Numbered from the stretch's first letter, positions 46,313 to 55,517 are shown. The stretch is 64,000 nucleotides of DNA from DAISKN01 sp963716925 (GCA_963716925.1 CAVQUX010000010.1:992001-1056000), one strand, 5' to 3'. Translations and numbers: made by a program. Notes: a model not told the origin generated them from the sequence alone.

Positions 46313-46843
46313 TCACCACACCCAGATCCGCACTTCCTCGTCGTCGCTCCTCACGTGCACCAGGTCGGTCCCGGAGAGCGATGACAACGACGACAGGGCG
46401 TCCAGGACCCCGGCTACCCGAAGGCGGCGTCCGTCGTAGCTCTCGAGGACTTCCGAGGCGGCGGCGAGAGGGACGCGGACGGAGACCTCCTCGTGGTCGC
46501 TCGAGACCTCGATCGCGAGATCGTCTCCGACTTTCTCGATGAGGACGTGATCGCCCCCGTCGTCCACCTCCACCAGGATGCCGTCGGAGCAATCCCGCAG
46601 CTCGGCGATGAGCCTTCCCGCGACGTCCGAGTACTCACCGAGCTCGGGAACTTCGACTTCGGTGGCCTCTTCGGGAGCGAAGCCGAGCGCGACATGGGCC
46701 AGGAACAGGGGAACGGGGACCACGATGCGCGGCCCGTCCGAGGGCTTCACGTCCACCACCACGAGGCCGGTGCTGGCGACGAGCCCAAGTAGGAGGAGTG
46801 GAATCGAGAGCAGGACGACGGCGGCGGTCTTCAGCACGAACAT
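46313..46843 (-). CDS. Membrane-anchored protein, paralogue of the next gene
   Basis: 176 residues with an N-terminal helix (TAAVVLLSIPLLLLGLVAS). It then reads RIVVPVPLFLAHVALGFAPEE, DHVLIEKVGDDLAIEVSSD and ends LVHVRSDDEEVRIWVW. The closing pattern (V-x-D-D-x-x-V-R-I-W) and the central V-P-L-x-x-V-x-x-A-L blocks match the gene at 46848. No known family is recognised. Confidence 0.7.
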   Translation of the reverse strand: MFVLKTAAVVLLSIPLLLLGLVASTGLVVVDVKPSDGPRIVVPVPLFLAHVALGFAPEEATEVEVPELGEYSDVAGRLIAELRDCSDGILVEVDDGGDHVLIEKVGDDLAIEVSSDHEEVSVRVPLAAASEVLESYDGRRLRVAGVLDALSSLSSLSGTDLVHVRSDDEEVRIWVW

Positions 46844-46847
46844 GGCT

Positions 46848-47406
46848 TCAGTCCTTCTCGTCGATCCAGATGCGGACGTTGGTCCCGCCGTCGTCGACGC
46901 GCACGATGTCGCCGCGGAGGCTCTTGAGCTCGGAGATCGCGTCCTTCAGGTTCAAATCCTGGCCTTCGCCCGAGAACAGCGCGTCGACCACGCTCACCGG
47001 GACCTGGACGTGAACCTTGGCTCCCTCGCTTGCGATCGTCGACCTCGATCAGAACCTGATCCCCCTGACGTCGAACCGAGACGGTCTCGTCCTTCTTCTC
47101 GACGTTGACCCACTCGGACTCGGGGGAGTTGCGGAGCTCGTTCCAGATGCGCCGGAGGTCCTCGACGTCGAGGTCCTCGTCGATGGGATGCATGCGGATC
47201 CGGCCTTGGTCCAGGATCTTCTCCGGGGCGGCCTCGAGCGCGATCTGGACCACGGAAAGCGGAAGGTTGACTTTCACGTGCGTGGGGTCGGCTTCGGTCC
47301 CGGCCTTGTTCTCGTCCACTTCGATGTGAATCCAGGGGGTTTGCGCCTGGAGCGGGATGGCCCCGATCGGCAGGGCGAGCAAAGCTGCGAGCACGGTTCG
47401 GTTCAT
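46848..47406 (-). CDS. Exported protein, paralogue of its neighbour (one +1 frame break)
   Basis: Signal peptide (VLAALLALPIGAIPLQAQ) then VKVNLPLSVVQIALEAAPEK, ELRNSPESEWVNVEKKDETV. The frame breaks near 47025-47036 in GATCGCAAGCGAGG; removing one base gives EGAKVHVQVPVSVVDALFSG and a stop at 46848, 185 residues. It ends RVDDGGTNVRIWIDEKD. Four bases separate it from the next gene, so the two are an operon; a duplication probably made the pair. Confidence 0.68.
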
Positions 47407-47484
47407 TCGAGCTCCTCCATGTTTCGTTCATCTGATACGGAGGGGCTGGGTCGAAGGTTCAGAGATTCCCGCTTCCCGAAGTGC

Positions 47485-47499
47485 TACCATCCACTCGCC
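47485..47499 (+). promoter_or_regulatory. -10-like hexamer close to the start codon
   Basis: TACCAT (47485-47490) lies nine bases before ATG 47500 without a Shine-Dalgarno. Confidence 0.3.
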
Positions 47500-48339
47500 A
47501 TGGCGGCGGGACGAAGGCGGTCCATCCTGTACCTCCCGGGCTCCTCCGAGCGCATGATGGAGAAGGCCGGGAGCCGGGGGGCGGACGTTCTCGTCCTCGA
47601 CCTCGAGGACGGGGTCCACCCCGAAAAGAAAGAAACGGCGCGCGGGCTGGTTCGGGAAGCCCTTCGGCGATTCGACTTCGGGGACTCCGAAGTCCTCGTT
47701 CGGGTCAACGCCGTCGCGAGCCCCTGGTTCGAGAACGACGTCGCCGCGCTCGCCGATCTCGGTCCGCCCCGGCCGGGAGGGGTGATCCTCCCCAAAGTCG
47801 AGAGCTCGGAAGGGGTCGAACGGCTTTCGGGCGCCCTCCCGGCGCTCCCCCTCTTCCTCATGATCGAGACCGCGATCGGGGTTCTCGAATCGAGGTCCCT
47901 CGCCCGCCATCGCGGAGTCCAGGGACTCCTCTTCGGCGCCGCCGACTACCGGGAGAGCCTCCGCGCCGGGAGGTCTGCGGACGAATCCGAGCTCCTGTAC
48001 GCGCGGGCTTCCATCCTCCACGCCGCGCGCGCGGCGGGGGCGGAAGCCTTCGACGCTCCGTGGTTCGAGTACCAGGATCTCGAAGGGCTCGAGACCAGCG
48101 CCCGACGGGCGCGTCTGCTCGGCTTCGATGGAAAGACCGCGATCCACCCGAGCCAGGTGCCGGCGCTCAACCGCGTGTTCTCGCCGACCCCCGAGGAAAT
48201 CGAGCGTGCCCGGGGAATCGTGGAGGTCATGGAGAAGGCCTTCGCCGAAGGACGCAACGTGGCGACTCTGGGGAGCGAGATGGTCGAGGCCCTTCACCTC
48301 GCCGAGGCGAAGAGGATCCTGGCGCGAGCCGGAGCCTGA
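47500..48339 (+). CDS. HpcH/HpaI aldolase or citrate lyase beta (CitE-like) protein
   Basis: 279 residues. RRSILYLPGSSERMMEKAG, DVLVLDLEDGVHPEKKETAR (metal-binding Glu/Asp), PGGVILPKVESSEG and LMIETAIGVLESRSLARH are the CitE TIM-barrel signatures; GKTAIHPSQV at the C-terminus completes the acyl-CoA site. It would cleave or form a malyl-, citramalyl- or similar CoA thioester. A degraded copy of its last 31 codons is at 52371. Confidence 0.87.
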   Translation: MAAGRRRSILYLPGSSERMMEKAGSRGADVLVLDLEDGVHPEKKETARGLVREALRRFDFGDSEVLVRVNAVASPWFENDVAALADLGPPRPGGVILPKVESSEGVERLSGALPALPLFLMIETAIGVLESRSLARHRGVQGLLFGAADYRESLRAGRSADESELLYARASILHAARAAGAEAFDAPWFEYQDLEGLETSARRARLLGFDGKTAIHPSQVPALNRVFSPTPEEIERARGIVEVMEKAFAEGRNVATLGSEMVEALHLAEAKRILARAGA

Positions 48340-48460
48340 CGGCTGGCGGGAGTCGAGCACGTTCGAGTGTCAAGCAGGTTTCATGGGAAGGTAACGTGCC
48401 CGCAATGCGGGGTTGATACCAAGGACCACCCCGACGAGAGAGGTAAAGGAGAAGCTGCTC

Positions 48461-51295
48461 ATGAATGGAACGCCGCGAACACGGATCGTGTGGGCTCTCC
48501 TGCTCTGCCTCGGACATGGCCGTTGGTCCTGGACCGAATCAAGGGCCTTGGTCGAGGCCAGGGAGGCGACGCTCCGCGGAGGCCGGGGGTTGGCCAGTAG
48601 AACGGGAATCCGCTTCTTCGCCGGCGATACCGCGAATCCGACGGCCGCGCATCGGCCGATGCGCGTTGTGGATTTCGATACCTCCCCCGACCCGCCCGCG
48701 GTGGTGATCAACGAGGTCGATTCCGATACTCCCGGCACCGACGCTCTCGAGTTCATCGAGCTCTTCGCCGCTCCGCAGACGCCTCTCGACGGCCTGGTGG
48801 TCGTGCTCTACAACGGAAGCAACGACCTTTCCTACGGCGCCTTCGATCTCGACGGCTTCGCCACCGATTCCGGCGGGTTCTTCGTCCTCGGCAACACGGG
48901 TGTTCCCGGCGTCGACGTCGTATTCCCTGGCAATTTCCTCCAGAACGGAGCGGATGCCGTAGCCCTTTACGTCGGAAACGCTGCGGATTTCCCGAACAAC
49001 ACTCCGGTAACGAGTGTCAACCTTCTGGACGCCGTCGTCTACGACACCGCCGATCCGGACGACGCGGGGCTACTCGCCGCCCTCACGCCCCAAGGGCCCC
49101 AGGTGGACGAGCAAGGCCAGGGAAACAGCGCCGGCCACGCGAGCGCCCGCAGACCGGATGGCGGCGCGCCGTTCGATACCGCGTCTTACGTCCAGCAGGA
49201 TCCGAGCCCGGGAGCGACGAACGTGCTGATCCCGCCGCCACCCATCGGTCTTTGCGGCGAGCCTTCGACCCCGATTCATCTGATTCAGGGGAACGGCCTC
49301 GAGAGCCCGGATCTCGGCATGAGCCGGATCATCGAGGGCGTGGTCGTTGGCGATTTCCAGGGTCCGACCGGCCTCGGCGGGTTCTTCGTCCAGGAAGAAG
49401 ACCTCGAGGCCGACGGCGACCCGGCGACTTCCGAGGGAATCTTCGTCTTCGAGGGCGCGACCAGCGCTGCCGTGAATATCGGCGACATCGTGCGGGTCGG
49501 GGGAACGGTGTCCGAGTTCTCCGGGCTCACCGAGCTCGCAACGTTGATCGGCGTCGAGGTGTGCGCCCCCGGCGCCGGTTTAGCCTCCGCCACGACGGTG
49601 ATGCTTCCTGTTCCCGCGGCGGGAGACCTCGAGAGCCTCGAGGGCATGCGGGTGAGTTTCCCTCAGGAGCTCTTCGTCACCGGCAACTTCACCCAGGGGC
49701 GCTTCGGCGAGGTGGACCTCTCCGTCCTCGACCGGCTGTTCATTCCGACCGCGATCGCCGAGCCCGGCGCCCCGGCCCTCGCGCTCCAGGATCTCAACCG
49801 CCGGAGCCGCATCCTGCTGGATGACGGAAGCAGCCTCCAGAACCCGCTGCCGCTGCCTCCCTATCTCGGCGCGGATGGGACTCTCCGGTCGGGCGACCGG
49901 ACGGCGAACTTGAGCGGCGTCCTCTCCCAGGGCTTCGGCGCCTACCGCCTCCAGCCGACGGGCCCGGTGGCCTTCGAGCGTCTCAACGACCGGCCGGCGG
50001 CACCGCCCGCAGTGGGAGGAACGCTGAAGGTGGCTTCCTTCAACGTCCTGAACTATTTCACCACTCTCGACGTCGGCACGCCAATCTGCGGGCCCGCCGG
50101 CGGTCTCGATTGCCGCGGCGCGAACAGCGCCGAGGAGCTCGAGCGACAGCGGGACAAAATCCTGGACGCGCTCTCGAAGCTCGGTGCCGACGTGGTGGGA
50201 ATCATCGAGGTCGAGAACAACGACTCGGAATCCACCGCCGACCTGGTCTCGGGGTTGAACGACATCCTCGGCGCCGGAACCTACGACTTCATCGACACCG
50301 GAACCGTGGGCGGCGATGCCATCAAGGTGGGCTTCCTCTACAAACCGGGAACGGTGCTGCCCGTCGGGACGACCGCCATCCTGGACGGCGTCTTTCCCTT
50401 CGATACCAACACCCGGCCTCCGATCGCGCAGGTTTTCCAGGAGACCGCTACCGGCGAGCAGGTGATGGTGGTGGTGAATCACTTCAAGTCCAAGGGCTCG
50501 GCATGCGACGGCGATCCCGACGTCGGCGACGGCCAGGGCAACTGCAATCTCACGCGAGTCGCGGCGGCGACGCGGATCCTCGAGTGGCTCGCGACCGACC
50601 CCACGGGAACGGGGAACCAGAGCATCCTGATCATCGGAGACCTGAATGCGTACAGCCACGAAGACCCGATCGGCGTACTCGAGGGCGCGGGATACGTGAA
50701 TCTCGTCGGCCGGTTCCTCGGCGAGGACGCCTACTCTTATGTCTTCGCGGGCGAATCGGGCTACCTGGACCATGCTCTCGGAAGCCCGAGGCTTCTGCCC
50801 CTGGTGACCGGGGTGGCCGAGTGGCACATCAACGCCGACGAGCCCGTGGCCCTCGACTACAACAACGAGTTCAACCAGCCCCTTCTCTATCACCCGGATG
50901 CGTTCCGGTCGTCGGATCACGATCCGGTCGTCGTCGGCCTGGATCTGCTTCACGCACGGCAGGTGGAGACCGACGTCCATTCCGTTCTGCGAACCGATTT
51001 TCTCAGACCCCGGGGCATCGTGCCCATCCGGGTGGCCATCTTGTCGCAGGAGGAATTCGACGCAACCAGCGTCGACCCGCAGTCGGTGGGGTTCGGGCCG
51101 AACCGAGCCCGGCCTTTCGGGTCTCCGCGCATCGTGGACTTCGACGGCGACCAGCGAAACGATCTCGTTCTCTATTTCTTTCCGCGCGCCACCGGCATCG
51201 GTTGCGGCGACACCGAGGTCTCGCTCGAGGGGTTCACGTCGAGCGGCGAAAGGATCTCGGGATCCGACGAGATCGTCACCCGTTGCGGCAGGTAG
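48461..51295 (+). CDS. Exported ExeM/NucH-like nuclease
   Basis: 944 residues from ATG 48461 (GGAG 11 bases upstream). Lamin-tail-like domain ~70-230 (VVINEVDSDTPGTDALEFIE, VVVLYNGSNDLSYGAFDLDG), an OB-like domain ~260-470, then the endonuclease/exonuclease/phosphatase fold (~500-840): VASFNVLNYF, VGIIEVENND, VVVNHFKSKGSACDG, IIGDLNAYSHEDP and SSDHDPVVVGLD, with the catalytic Asp/His in place. A C-terminal ~100-residue domain follows. An extracellular DNase, probably for nutrient use or biofilm DNA. Confidence 0.9.
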   Translation: MNGTPRTRIVWALLLCLGHGRWSWTESRALVEAREATLRGGRGLASRTGIRFFAGDTANPTAAHRPMRVVDFDTSPDPPAVVINEVDSDTPGTDALEFIELFAAPQTPLDGLVVVLYNGSNDLSYGAFDLDGFATDSGGFFVLGNTGVPGVDVVFPGNFLQNGADAVALYVGNAADFPNNTPVTSVNLLDAVVYDTADPDDAGLLAALTPQGPQVDEQGQGNSAGHASARRPDGGAPFDTASYVQQDPSPGATNVLIPPPPIGLCGEPSTPIHLIQGNGLESPDLGMSRIIEGVVVGDFQGPTGLGGFFVQEEDLEADGDPATSEGIFVFEGATSAAVNIGDIVRVGGTVSEFSGLTELATLIGVEVCAPGAGLASATTVMLPVPAAGDLESLEGMRVSFPQELFVTGNFTQGRFGEVDLSVLDRLFIPTAIAEPGAPALALQDLNRRSRILLDDGSSLQNPLPLPPYLGADGTLRSGDRTANLSGVLSQGFGAYRLQPTGPVAFERLNDRPAAPPAVGGTLKVASFNVLNYFTTLDVGTPICGPAGGLDCRGANSAEELERQRDKILDALSKLGADVVGIIEVENNDSESTADLVSGLNDILGAGTYDFIDTGTVGGDAIKVGFLYKPGTVLPVGTTAILDGVFPFDTNTRPPIAQVFQETATGEQVMVVVNHFKSKGSACDGDPDVGDGQGNCNLTRVAAATRILEWLATDPTGTGNQSILIIGDLNAYSHEDPIGVLEGAGYVNLVGRFLGEDAYSYVFAGESGYLDHALGSPRLLPLVTGVAEWHINADEPVALDYNNEFNQPLLYHPDAFRSSDHDPVVVGLDLLHARQVETDVHSVLRTDFLRPRGIVPIRVAILSQEEFDATSVDPQSVGFGPNRARPFGSPRIVDFDGDQRNDLVLYFFPRATGIGCGDTEVSLEGFTSSGERISGSDEIVTRCGR

Positions 51296-51412
51296 CGGAC
51301 GAGTCTGATTTTCGTCCGTCGGCGGGAGTCGATCCGCGAGCGCCGGGTCGATCTCCTCGCAGTCCCCGGCCCGCCCGTGGATCGTGGGCCGTCGCCTCAC
51401 TCGTCGAACGTC

Positions 51413-51700
51413 TCAGTACTTACCCCTTTTGAGAAGTGCCTTGATCTCATCGTGATTGCCAAGAAACGAAACGAAGAGATCAGCGGGCCGATCCTGGAAG
51501 ATGAACCGGAGCGCGAGGCTCGCCCGACACTCGAACAACTTGTCCCCGAGCTTGCGGATGCCGAGACCGCCATGCGCATGTGGACGGCCGAAGGCTTCCG
51601 TTAGATCGCACAGGGACAACAGGCAGTCGGCTCTCTCCGGTTTCGACAGTTCGCGCAGACGGCTGAGGACCTTGGAATCGATGGAGAGAAGCTTAGCCAA
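51413..51700 (-). CDS. RelE/HigB-like toxin
   Basis: 95 residues. SKVLSRLRELSKPERADCLL, GGLGIRKLGDKLFECRASLA then LRFIFQDRPADLFVSFLGNHDEIKALLK is the RelE/HigB ribosome-dependent RNase pattern (the last Arg/His-bearing strand). It begins 8 bases inside the antitoxin gene, so the pair is translationally coupled, with the antitoxin first. mRNA cleavage at the ribosome is the family role. Confidence 0.8.
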   Translation of the reverse strand: MAKLLSIDSKVLSRLRELSKPERADCLLSLCDLTEAFGRPHAHGGLGIRKLGDKLFECRASLALRFIFQDRPADLFVSFLGNHDEIKALLKRGKY

Positions 51701-51971
51701 TCAGCTTTCGCAGTTGTTCCGCGGAGACCGTCACCAGTTTCCCCGTTTTCTTGAGTCGCGCGTAGCGTCGGTCGGTGGCCGCTTCCAGGTCCGCCACTTT
51801 GTCTGAGGTCGCTCCGTACTCGCGTTGGGCGTAGTCCGTGGACTCCACTTCGACTCTCCGAAGGGCGATGATGTCCGCTCCATAGACGATCCCGACGTCC
51901 TCACCGCGAGAGGCCGCCGCCAGCCAGCGGCCGAGGTTCTTCTTCGCGTCCGTGATCGTGAGAGTCTTCAT
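51693..51971 (-). CDS. Phd/YefM-like antitoxin
   Basis: 92 residues from ATG 51971. MKTLTITDAKKNLGRWLAA and SRGEDVGIVYGADIIALRRVE match the Phd/YefM N-terminal DNA-binding fold; the C-terminal part (RRYARLKKTGKLVTVSAEQL) should wrap the toxin. The start lies exactly at the predicted 5' end of its transcript, so translation is probably leaderless. Expected to repress its own promoter. Confidence 0.8.
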   Translation of the reverse strand: MKTLTITDAKKNLGRWLAAASRGEDVGIVYGADIIALRRVEVESTDYAQREYGATSDKVADLEAATDRRYARLKKTGKLVTVSAEQLRKLIG

Positions 51972-51977
51972 ATAGTT

Positions 51978-52006
51978 TTTATACAGTCTCACCAGAGTCC
52001 TGTCAA
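51978..52006 (-). promoter_or_regulatory. Sigma-70 promoter of the toxin-antitoxin operon
   Basis: On the minus strand TTGACA (52001-52006) and TATAAA (51978-51983) are separated by 17 bases. ATG 51971 follows the -10 by six bases. This is a near-perfect consensus promoter; its AT-rich start region is a likely operator. Confidence 0.8.
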
Positions 52007-52031
52007 ATCGATGAGAGTCTCCTGTTGAGGG

Positions 52032-52378
52032 TCAGTTCTCGAGACCGAGCACACGCGAGACCGGTGACAGGCACCGGGTGTCGTCGCAGGCCTGGTAGAC
52101 GAGGGTCAGCTGCGCCGCGCCCGGCTCGGGCTCGACCTCGATCGCGACCTCTCCGGCGTAGACCAATAGAGGCTCTCGAGAACGCGAAGGTCATCGATAT
52201 CCCCGGGACGCGACAATTCGGGCGGTCCCCTGGATCTCGGTCGGGATCAAATAAGGAGAGGAAGCGGGATTGGCGTTGACGTGCCAGCCCTCTTTCACGA
52301 CCAGGAGCACGCGAAGGCCGGGTGGCGCCCTCTCGACCCGGGCCGCCACGACCGAGGCGGCTAGCGCATCGAGGGACG
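52032..52378 (-). pseudogene. 3' fragment of a DUF255 gene
   Basis: Reads, in several frames, the last ~115 residues of the DUF255 gene at 53035: SSLDALAASVVAARVE, NANPASSPYLIPTEIQG and TRCLSPVSRVLGLEN then stop at 52032. DNA identity to 53041-53400 looks near 80-85 percent. It is frameshifted and truncated at its 5' side, where it abuts a CitE fragment. Unlike the long copy it keeps its native C-terminus. Confidence 0.75.
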
Positions 52379-52463
52379 AAACGTCGCGACCCCCGGTAAC
52401 GAGATGGTCGAAGCCCTCCACCTGGCGGAGGCGCGGAGGATTCTGGCGCGGGCAAGACCTTGA
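52371..52463 (+). pseudogene. 3' fragment of a CitE-like gene
   Basis: The plus strand reads EGRNVATPGNEMVEALHLAE then ARRILARARP and stop. Compare EGRNVATLGSEMVEALHLAE at the end of the gene at 47500. It lacks all upstream domains. It abuts the DUF255 fragment head to head, a rearrangement joint. Confidence 0.7.
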
Positions 52464-52641
52464 CGTTTCTCAGTTCTCAGAATGCTTACAGCGCGCCTGG
52501 CGACTGATTCGCTCGAGATTGTTGCGAAGCTGCCGCTTGGCCACAGCTCAATCGAAAGCTCAATCCTAGTCACTGAGCGACGCGATGCGCCGTCGGGCAA
52601 GGCGCGCCAGAACAGCTCGAGGCGGAGTGACGGGGCCGGCA

Positions 52642-52657
52642 TGGCACAGACATTGCT
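52642..52657 (+). promoter_or_regulatory. Sigma-54-like promoter
   Basis: TGGCACAGACATTGCT (52642-52657) has GG and GC separated by ten bases and matches the -24/-12 consensus in most positions. Transcription would start near 52668. A hairpin in the leader (CCCGCC 52684-52689 with GGCGGG 52698-52703) and the small ORF at 52747 follow. Confidence 0.5.
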
Positions 52658-52746
52658 TTCCCTCTTGGTGAGAGTGCCGCCCTCCCGCCATCTCGCGGGC
52701 GGGCCGGTGCGGAGAAAACAACGATTTCAAAGAAAGGGTAAAGAAC

Positions 52747-52833
52747 ATGAGTACCGAGATGCTTCTCCTGATTGTTGTATTGGTCCTTCTTTTCGGTGGC
52801 GGCGGATTCTACTGGAGCCGGGGGCGCGGGTAA
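52747..52833 (+). CDS. Small hydrophobic membrane peptide
   Basis: 28 residues: MSTEMLLLIVVLVLLFGGGG then FYWSRGRG. One membrane helix and a basic tail. It recalls the small DUF3309-like peptides (helix, then Gly-rich, then basic). AAAGG nine bases before the ATG is a modest Shine-Dalgarno. It sits ~80 bases after the predicted sigma-54 start, so it may be a stress-induced membrane peptide. Confidence 0.5.
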   Translation: MSTEMLLLIVVLVLLFGGGGFYWSRGRG

Positions 52834-52969
52834 GAGAGTTCCTCCTGGTTCGTATTCGGAAACCGTTTTCTAGATTGTTCCTTCTCGCAGGATGAAGCTA
52901 GCGGGAGGCCGGGTTCGCCATCCGGATAGGGTTGCCGTTAGGATTTTGATCCAGAAGAAGGAGGACCCA

Positions 52970-53074
52970 ATGGACGGGTTCGTGGATGACATCGAACGCA
53001 GGACCGAGGAAAATTCCGACTTTCGGCGTGTGCTCTATATCTCGCGCGAGACCGGCGACAGACACCGGGTGTAG
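52970..53074 (+). pseudogene. 5' fragment of a cupin gene
   Basis: ATG 52970 follows AAGGAGGA. MDGFVDDIERRTEENSDFRR then VLY matches the N-terminus of a common small cupin protein; after that the frame runs into the DUF255 3' end and stops at 53074 (34 residues). No cupin motif is present, so this is a truncated gene joined to foreign sequence. Confidence 0.6.
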
Positions 53075-55225
53075 TCGCAGGCCTGGTAGACGAGGGTCAG
53101 CTTCGTCGCGCCCGGCTCGGGCTCGATCTCGATCGCGACCTCGCCCTCGTATACCGACAGCGGCTCTTTGGAGAATGCGAAGGTCATCGGCTTCCCCGGA
53201 GGGTAGGAGACTCTTCGGACCTCGCCCTGGATCTCGGTCGGTATCAAATAAGGTGAGGAAGCCGGGTTGGCGTTGATGTGCCAGCCCTCTTGCACGACCA
53301 CGAGAACTCGGATGCCGGGTGACGCCGTCTCGACCCGGGCCGTCACCACCGAAGCCGCGAGGGCCTCGAGGGAGATTTCCGGAATCTCGTGGTATCGCTC
53401 CACCGCGAGGGCCAGCGTCATGGCGCCCTGCGGATACCGCTCGAGGTCGGAGGCGAAGGCGCGAAGCGCGTCCGCCGCCCGCTCGCGATAGGTGGCCTTG
53501 CCGGTGAGCTCGAAGAGCTCCAGCAGCACCGAGGTCGCGATCCCGTTACCGGAAGCGATCGCTCCATCGTTCACCGGCTTCGATTGGACCAGCAGGTAGG
53601 GCTTCTCCGCGGACTGGTAGTAGCCGCCCCGCGGGTCGCGAAGCTCCTTTTCCATCTCCTCCGCGAGCCGCTCCGCCTCTTCCAGCCACCTCTTCTCCCC
53701 GCTCTCGCGGTGGAGGACGAGAAGCCCCCGCGCGACGAAGGCGTAGTCGTCGAGAAACGCCGGGACTCTCGCCTTCCCCTCGCGCCAGACGTGCAGGAGA
53801 ATCTCCTCGCTCGCTGCGGAGCTCGTCGATGAGGAACGCGGCCGCCCTCGTCGCCGCGCTCTCGTACCGCGGCTCGTGAAAAGCGCTTCCGGCCTTGGCC
53901 ATGGCCGCGATCATCATCCCGTTCCAGTCCGCGAGGACCTTGTCGTCGACGAGGGGATGAGGGCGCGACTCGCGCGCCTTCCGGAGCTTCGCCAGAGCCG
54001 GTTCCATCCCGGCGCGGAGCTCCTCTTCCGGAGGAGACGCCAGGTAGAGGGTGTGCTCGTGCTCCTCGAAGTTCGGGGGCCGGTCGAGCCCGAAAGCCGG
54101 CGCGAGGAGCCCGAGCTCCATGGGCGTCACGAGCTTCTCGATCTCTTCGCGGGTCCAGACGTAGAAGGCGCCTTCGCGCCCGTCGCTCTGGGCGTCGATC
54201 GCCGAAAGGAAGCCGCCTCCGTCCCCCGTGAGCTTCTCGAGCACGAAATCGAGAGTGCCGCGGGCGAGCCGTTCGAGATCCGGGTCGGAAGTCAGTCGGT
54301 AGGTGTCGACCAGGATCTCGGCGAGAGCGGCGTTGTCGTACAGCATCTTCTCGAAGTGGGGGACGCGCCACTCGCGGTCGGTCGCGTATCGATGGAAGCC
54401 TCCCCCGAGATGGTCGTAGATGGCGCCCTCGCCCATGCGCTTCAAGGTGCGAAGGAGCATCCGAAGCGCCTCCGCGTTGCTCTCGGAGGCGAGCGAACGG
54501 AGCAGGTAGAGGCTCGCCGGGGAGGGAAATTTCGGGGCCGGACCGAAGCCGCCCCACTCCTCGTCGAAGCTCCGCGCGAGCGCTTCGAACGCGGGTCCGG
54601 AAGCGCCCGCCGCGGGCACGTCGGAAGCGGCGTCTTTCGCGGAGGCGATGACCTGCTCGAGGCCCCGGGCGACGTTTCCCGCAGCCCCCTCGATCTTCGG
54701 CCGGTCCGTCCGCCAGAGCTCCTCGATCCGGCGGAGGATGGTCGGAAAACCGAGGGTCCCTTCCCGGTCCTCGGGCGGAAAATACGTTCCGGCGAAGAAC
54801 GGCTTCAGATCCGGCGTGAGGAAGAGATTGTTCGGCCAACCACCGCTCCGGTTCAGGAGCTGGGTCGCGGTCATGTAGATCTCGTCGAGGTCCGGTCTCT
54901 CCTCGCGGTCGACCTTGATATTGATGAATGAGGCGTTCATCAGGGCGGCGATCTCGGGGTTCTCGAACACGTCCTCTTCCATCCGATGGCACCAGTAGCA
55001 GGTGGAATAGCCGATGGAGAGGAAGATAGGCCGGTCGAGCTTTCGAGCGAGCTCGATCGCTTCCTCGCCCCAGGGGTACCAGTCGACCGGGTTCCGGGCG
55101 TGCGAAAGGAGGTAAGGGCTCGACTCGCGGATCAAGCGGTTCGTGCCCGGGGGCCGCTCCTGGGAGGCGGAGCAGGGCGCGCTCGCGAGCGTCAGCGCGA
55201 AGAGTAGCGAGAGCTTCCTGCGCAC
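53035..55225 (-). CDS. DUF255 thioredoxin-like protein (YyaL/SPATA20 type; one +1 frame break)
   Basis: Signal peptide, then a thioredoxin domain SIGYSTCYWCHRMEEDVFEN (CxxC) and a six-hairpin glycosidase-like barrel (DHLGGGFHRYATDREWRVPH, FEKMLYDNAALAEIL, DGREGAFYVWTREEIEKL, DWNGMMIAAMAKAG). The frame breaks at GAATC 53799-53803; reading GATC gives ERGDLLHVWREGKARVPAFL and 729 residues. The C-terminus (CLSPVSREI) is truncated at the joint with the cupin fragment; the copy at 52032 shows the native end. Family of unclear biochemical role. Confidence 0.85.
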
Positions 55226-55283
55226 GCTCCTACCTTAACCTGGAAGCCTTGCTCTCGGCCAAAGAGTCGCGTTAGCCTCGCGC

Positions 55284-55514
55284 ATGAACTCCTACTTGTT
55301 CCTGCTCGCGGTCACCGCCCCTCCGGACGTTACCCGGCTCCTCGACGAGAGGGCGTCGAACTTCTCGGAGGTCGCGCGGGAAATCCGGGAGCTCTTCGGC
55401 AATCCCGCCGTCATCGAGGAGGCCCGCCTCGAGTTCGAGGAGCGCCGAGGCCCGGATTTCGTGTACGAATCCCTCATCGGCGACCGCGCCCCGCCTCTCG
55501 ACTACCGCAAGTAG
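55284..55514 (+). CDS. Small hypothetical protein
   Basis: 76 residues: YLFLLAVTAPPDVTRLLDER then ASNFSEVAREIRELFGNPAVI and a final ESLIGDRAPPLDYRK. One short hydrophobic start, otherwise helical and charged. Not recognised. Divergent from the DUF255 gene with a 58-base gap. Confidence 0.55.
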   Translation: MNSYLFLLAVTAPPDVTRLLDERASNFSEVAREIRELFGNPAVIEEARLEFEERRGPDFVYESLIGDRAPPLDYRK

Positions 55515-55517
55515 GTG

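Noticed and set aside
49580..51400. A 606-codon minus-strand open frame
   Set aside because: It is antisense to the nuclease, which has clear motifs; the codon pattern is that of a high-GC shadow.
52436..52441. GGATTC in the CitE fragment as another GATC insertion
   Set aside because: The intact gene has GGATCC at this place with the same length, so this is a C-to-T change, not an insertion.
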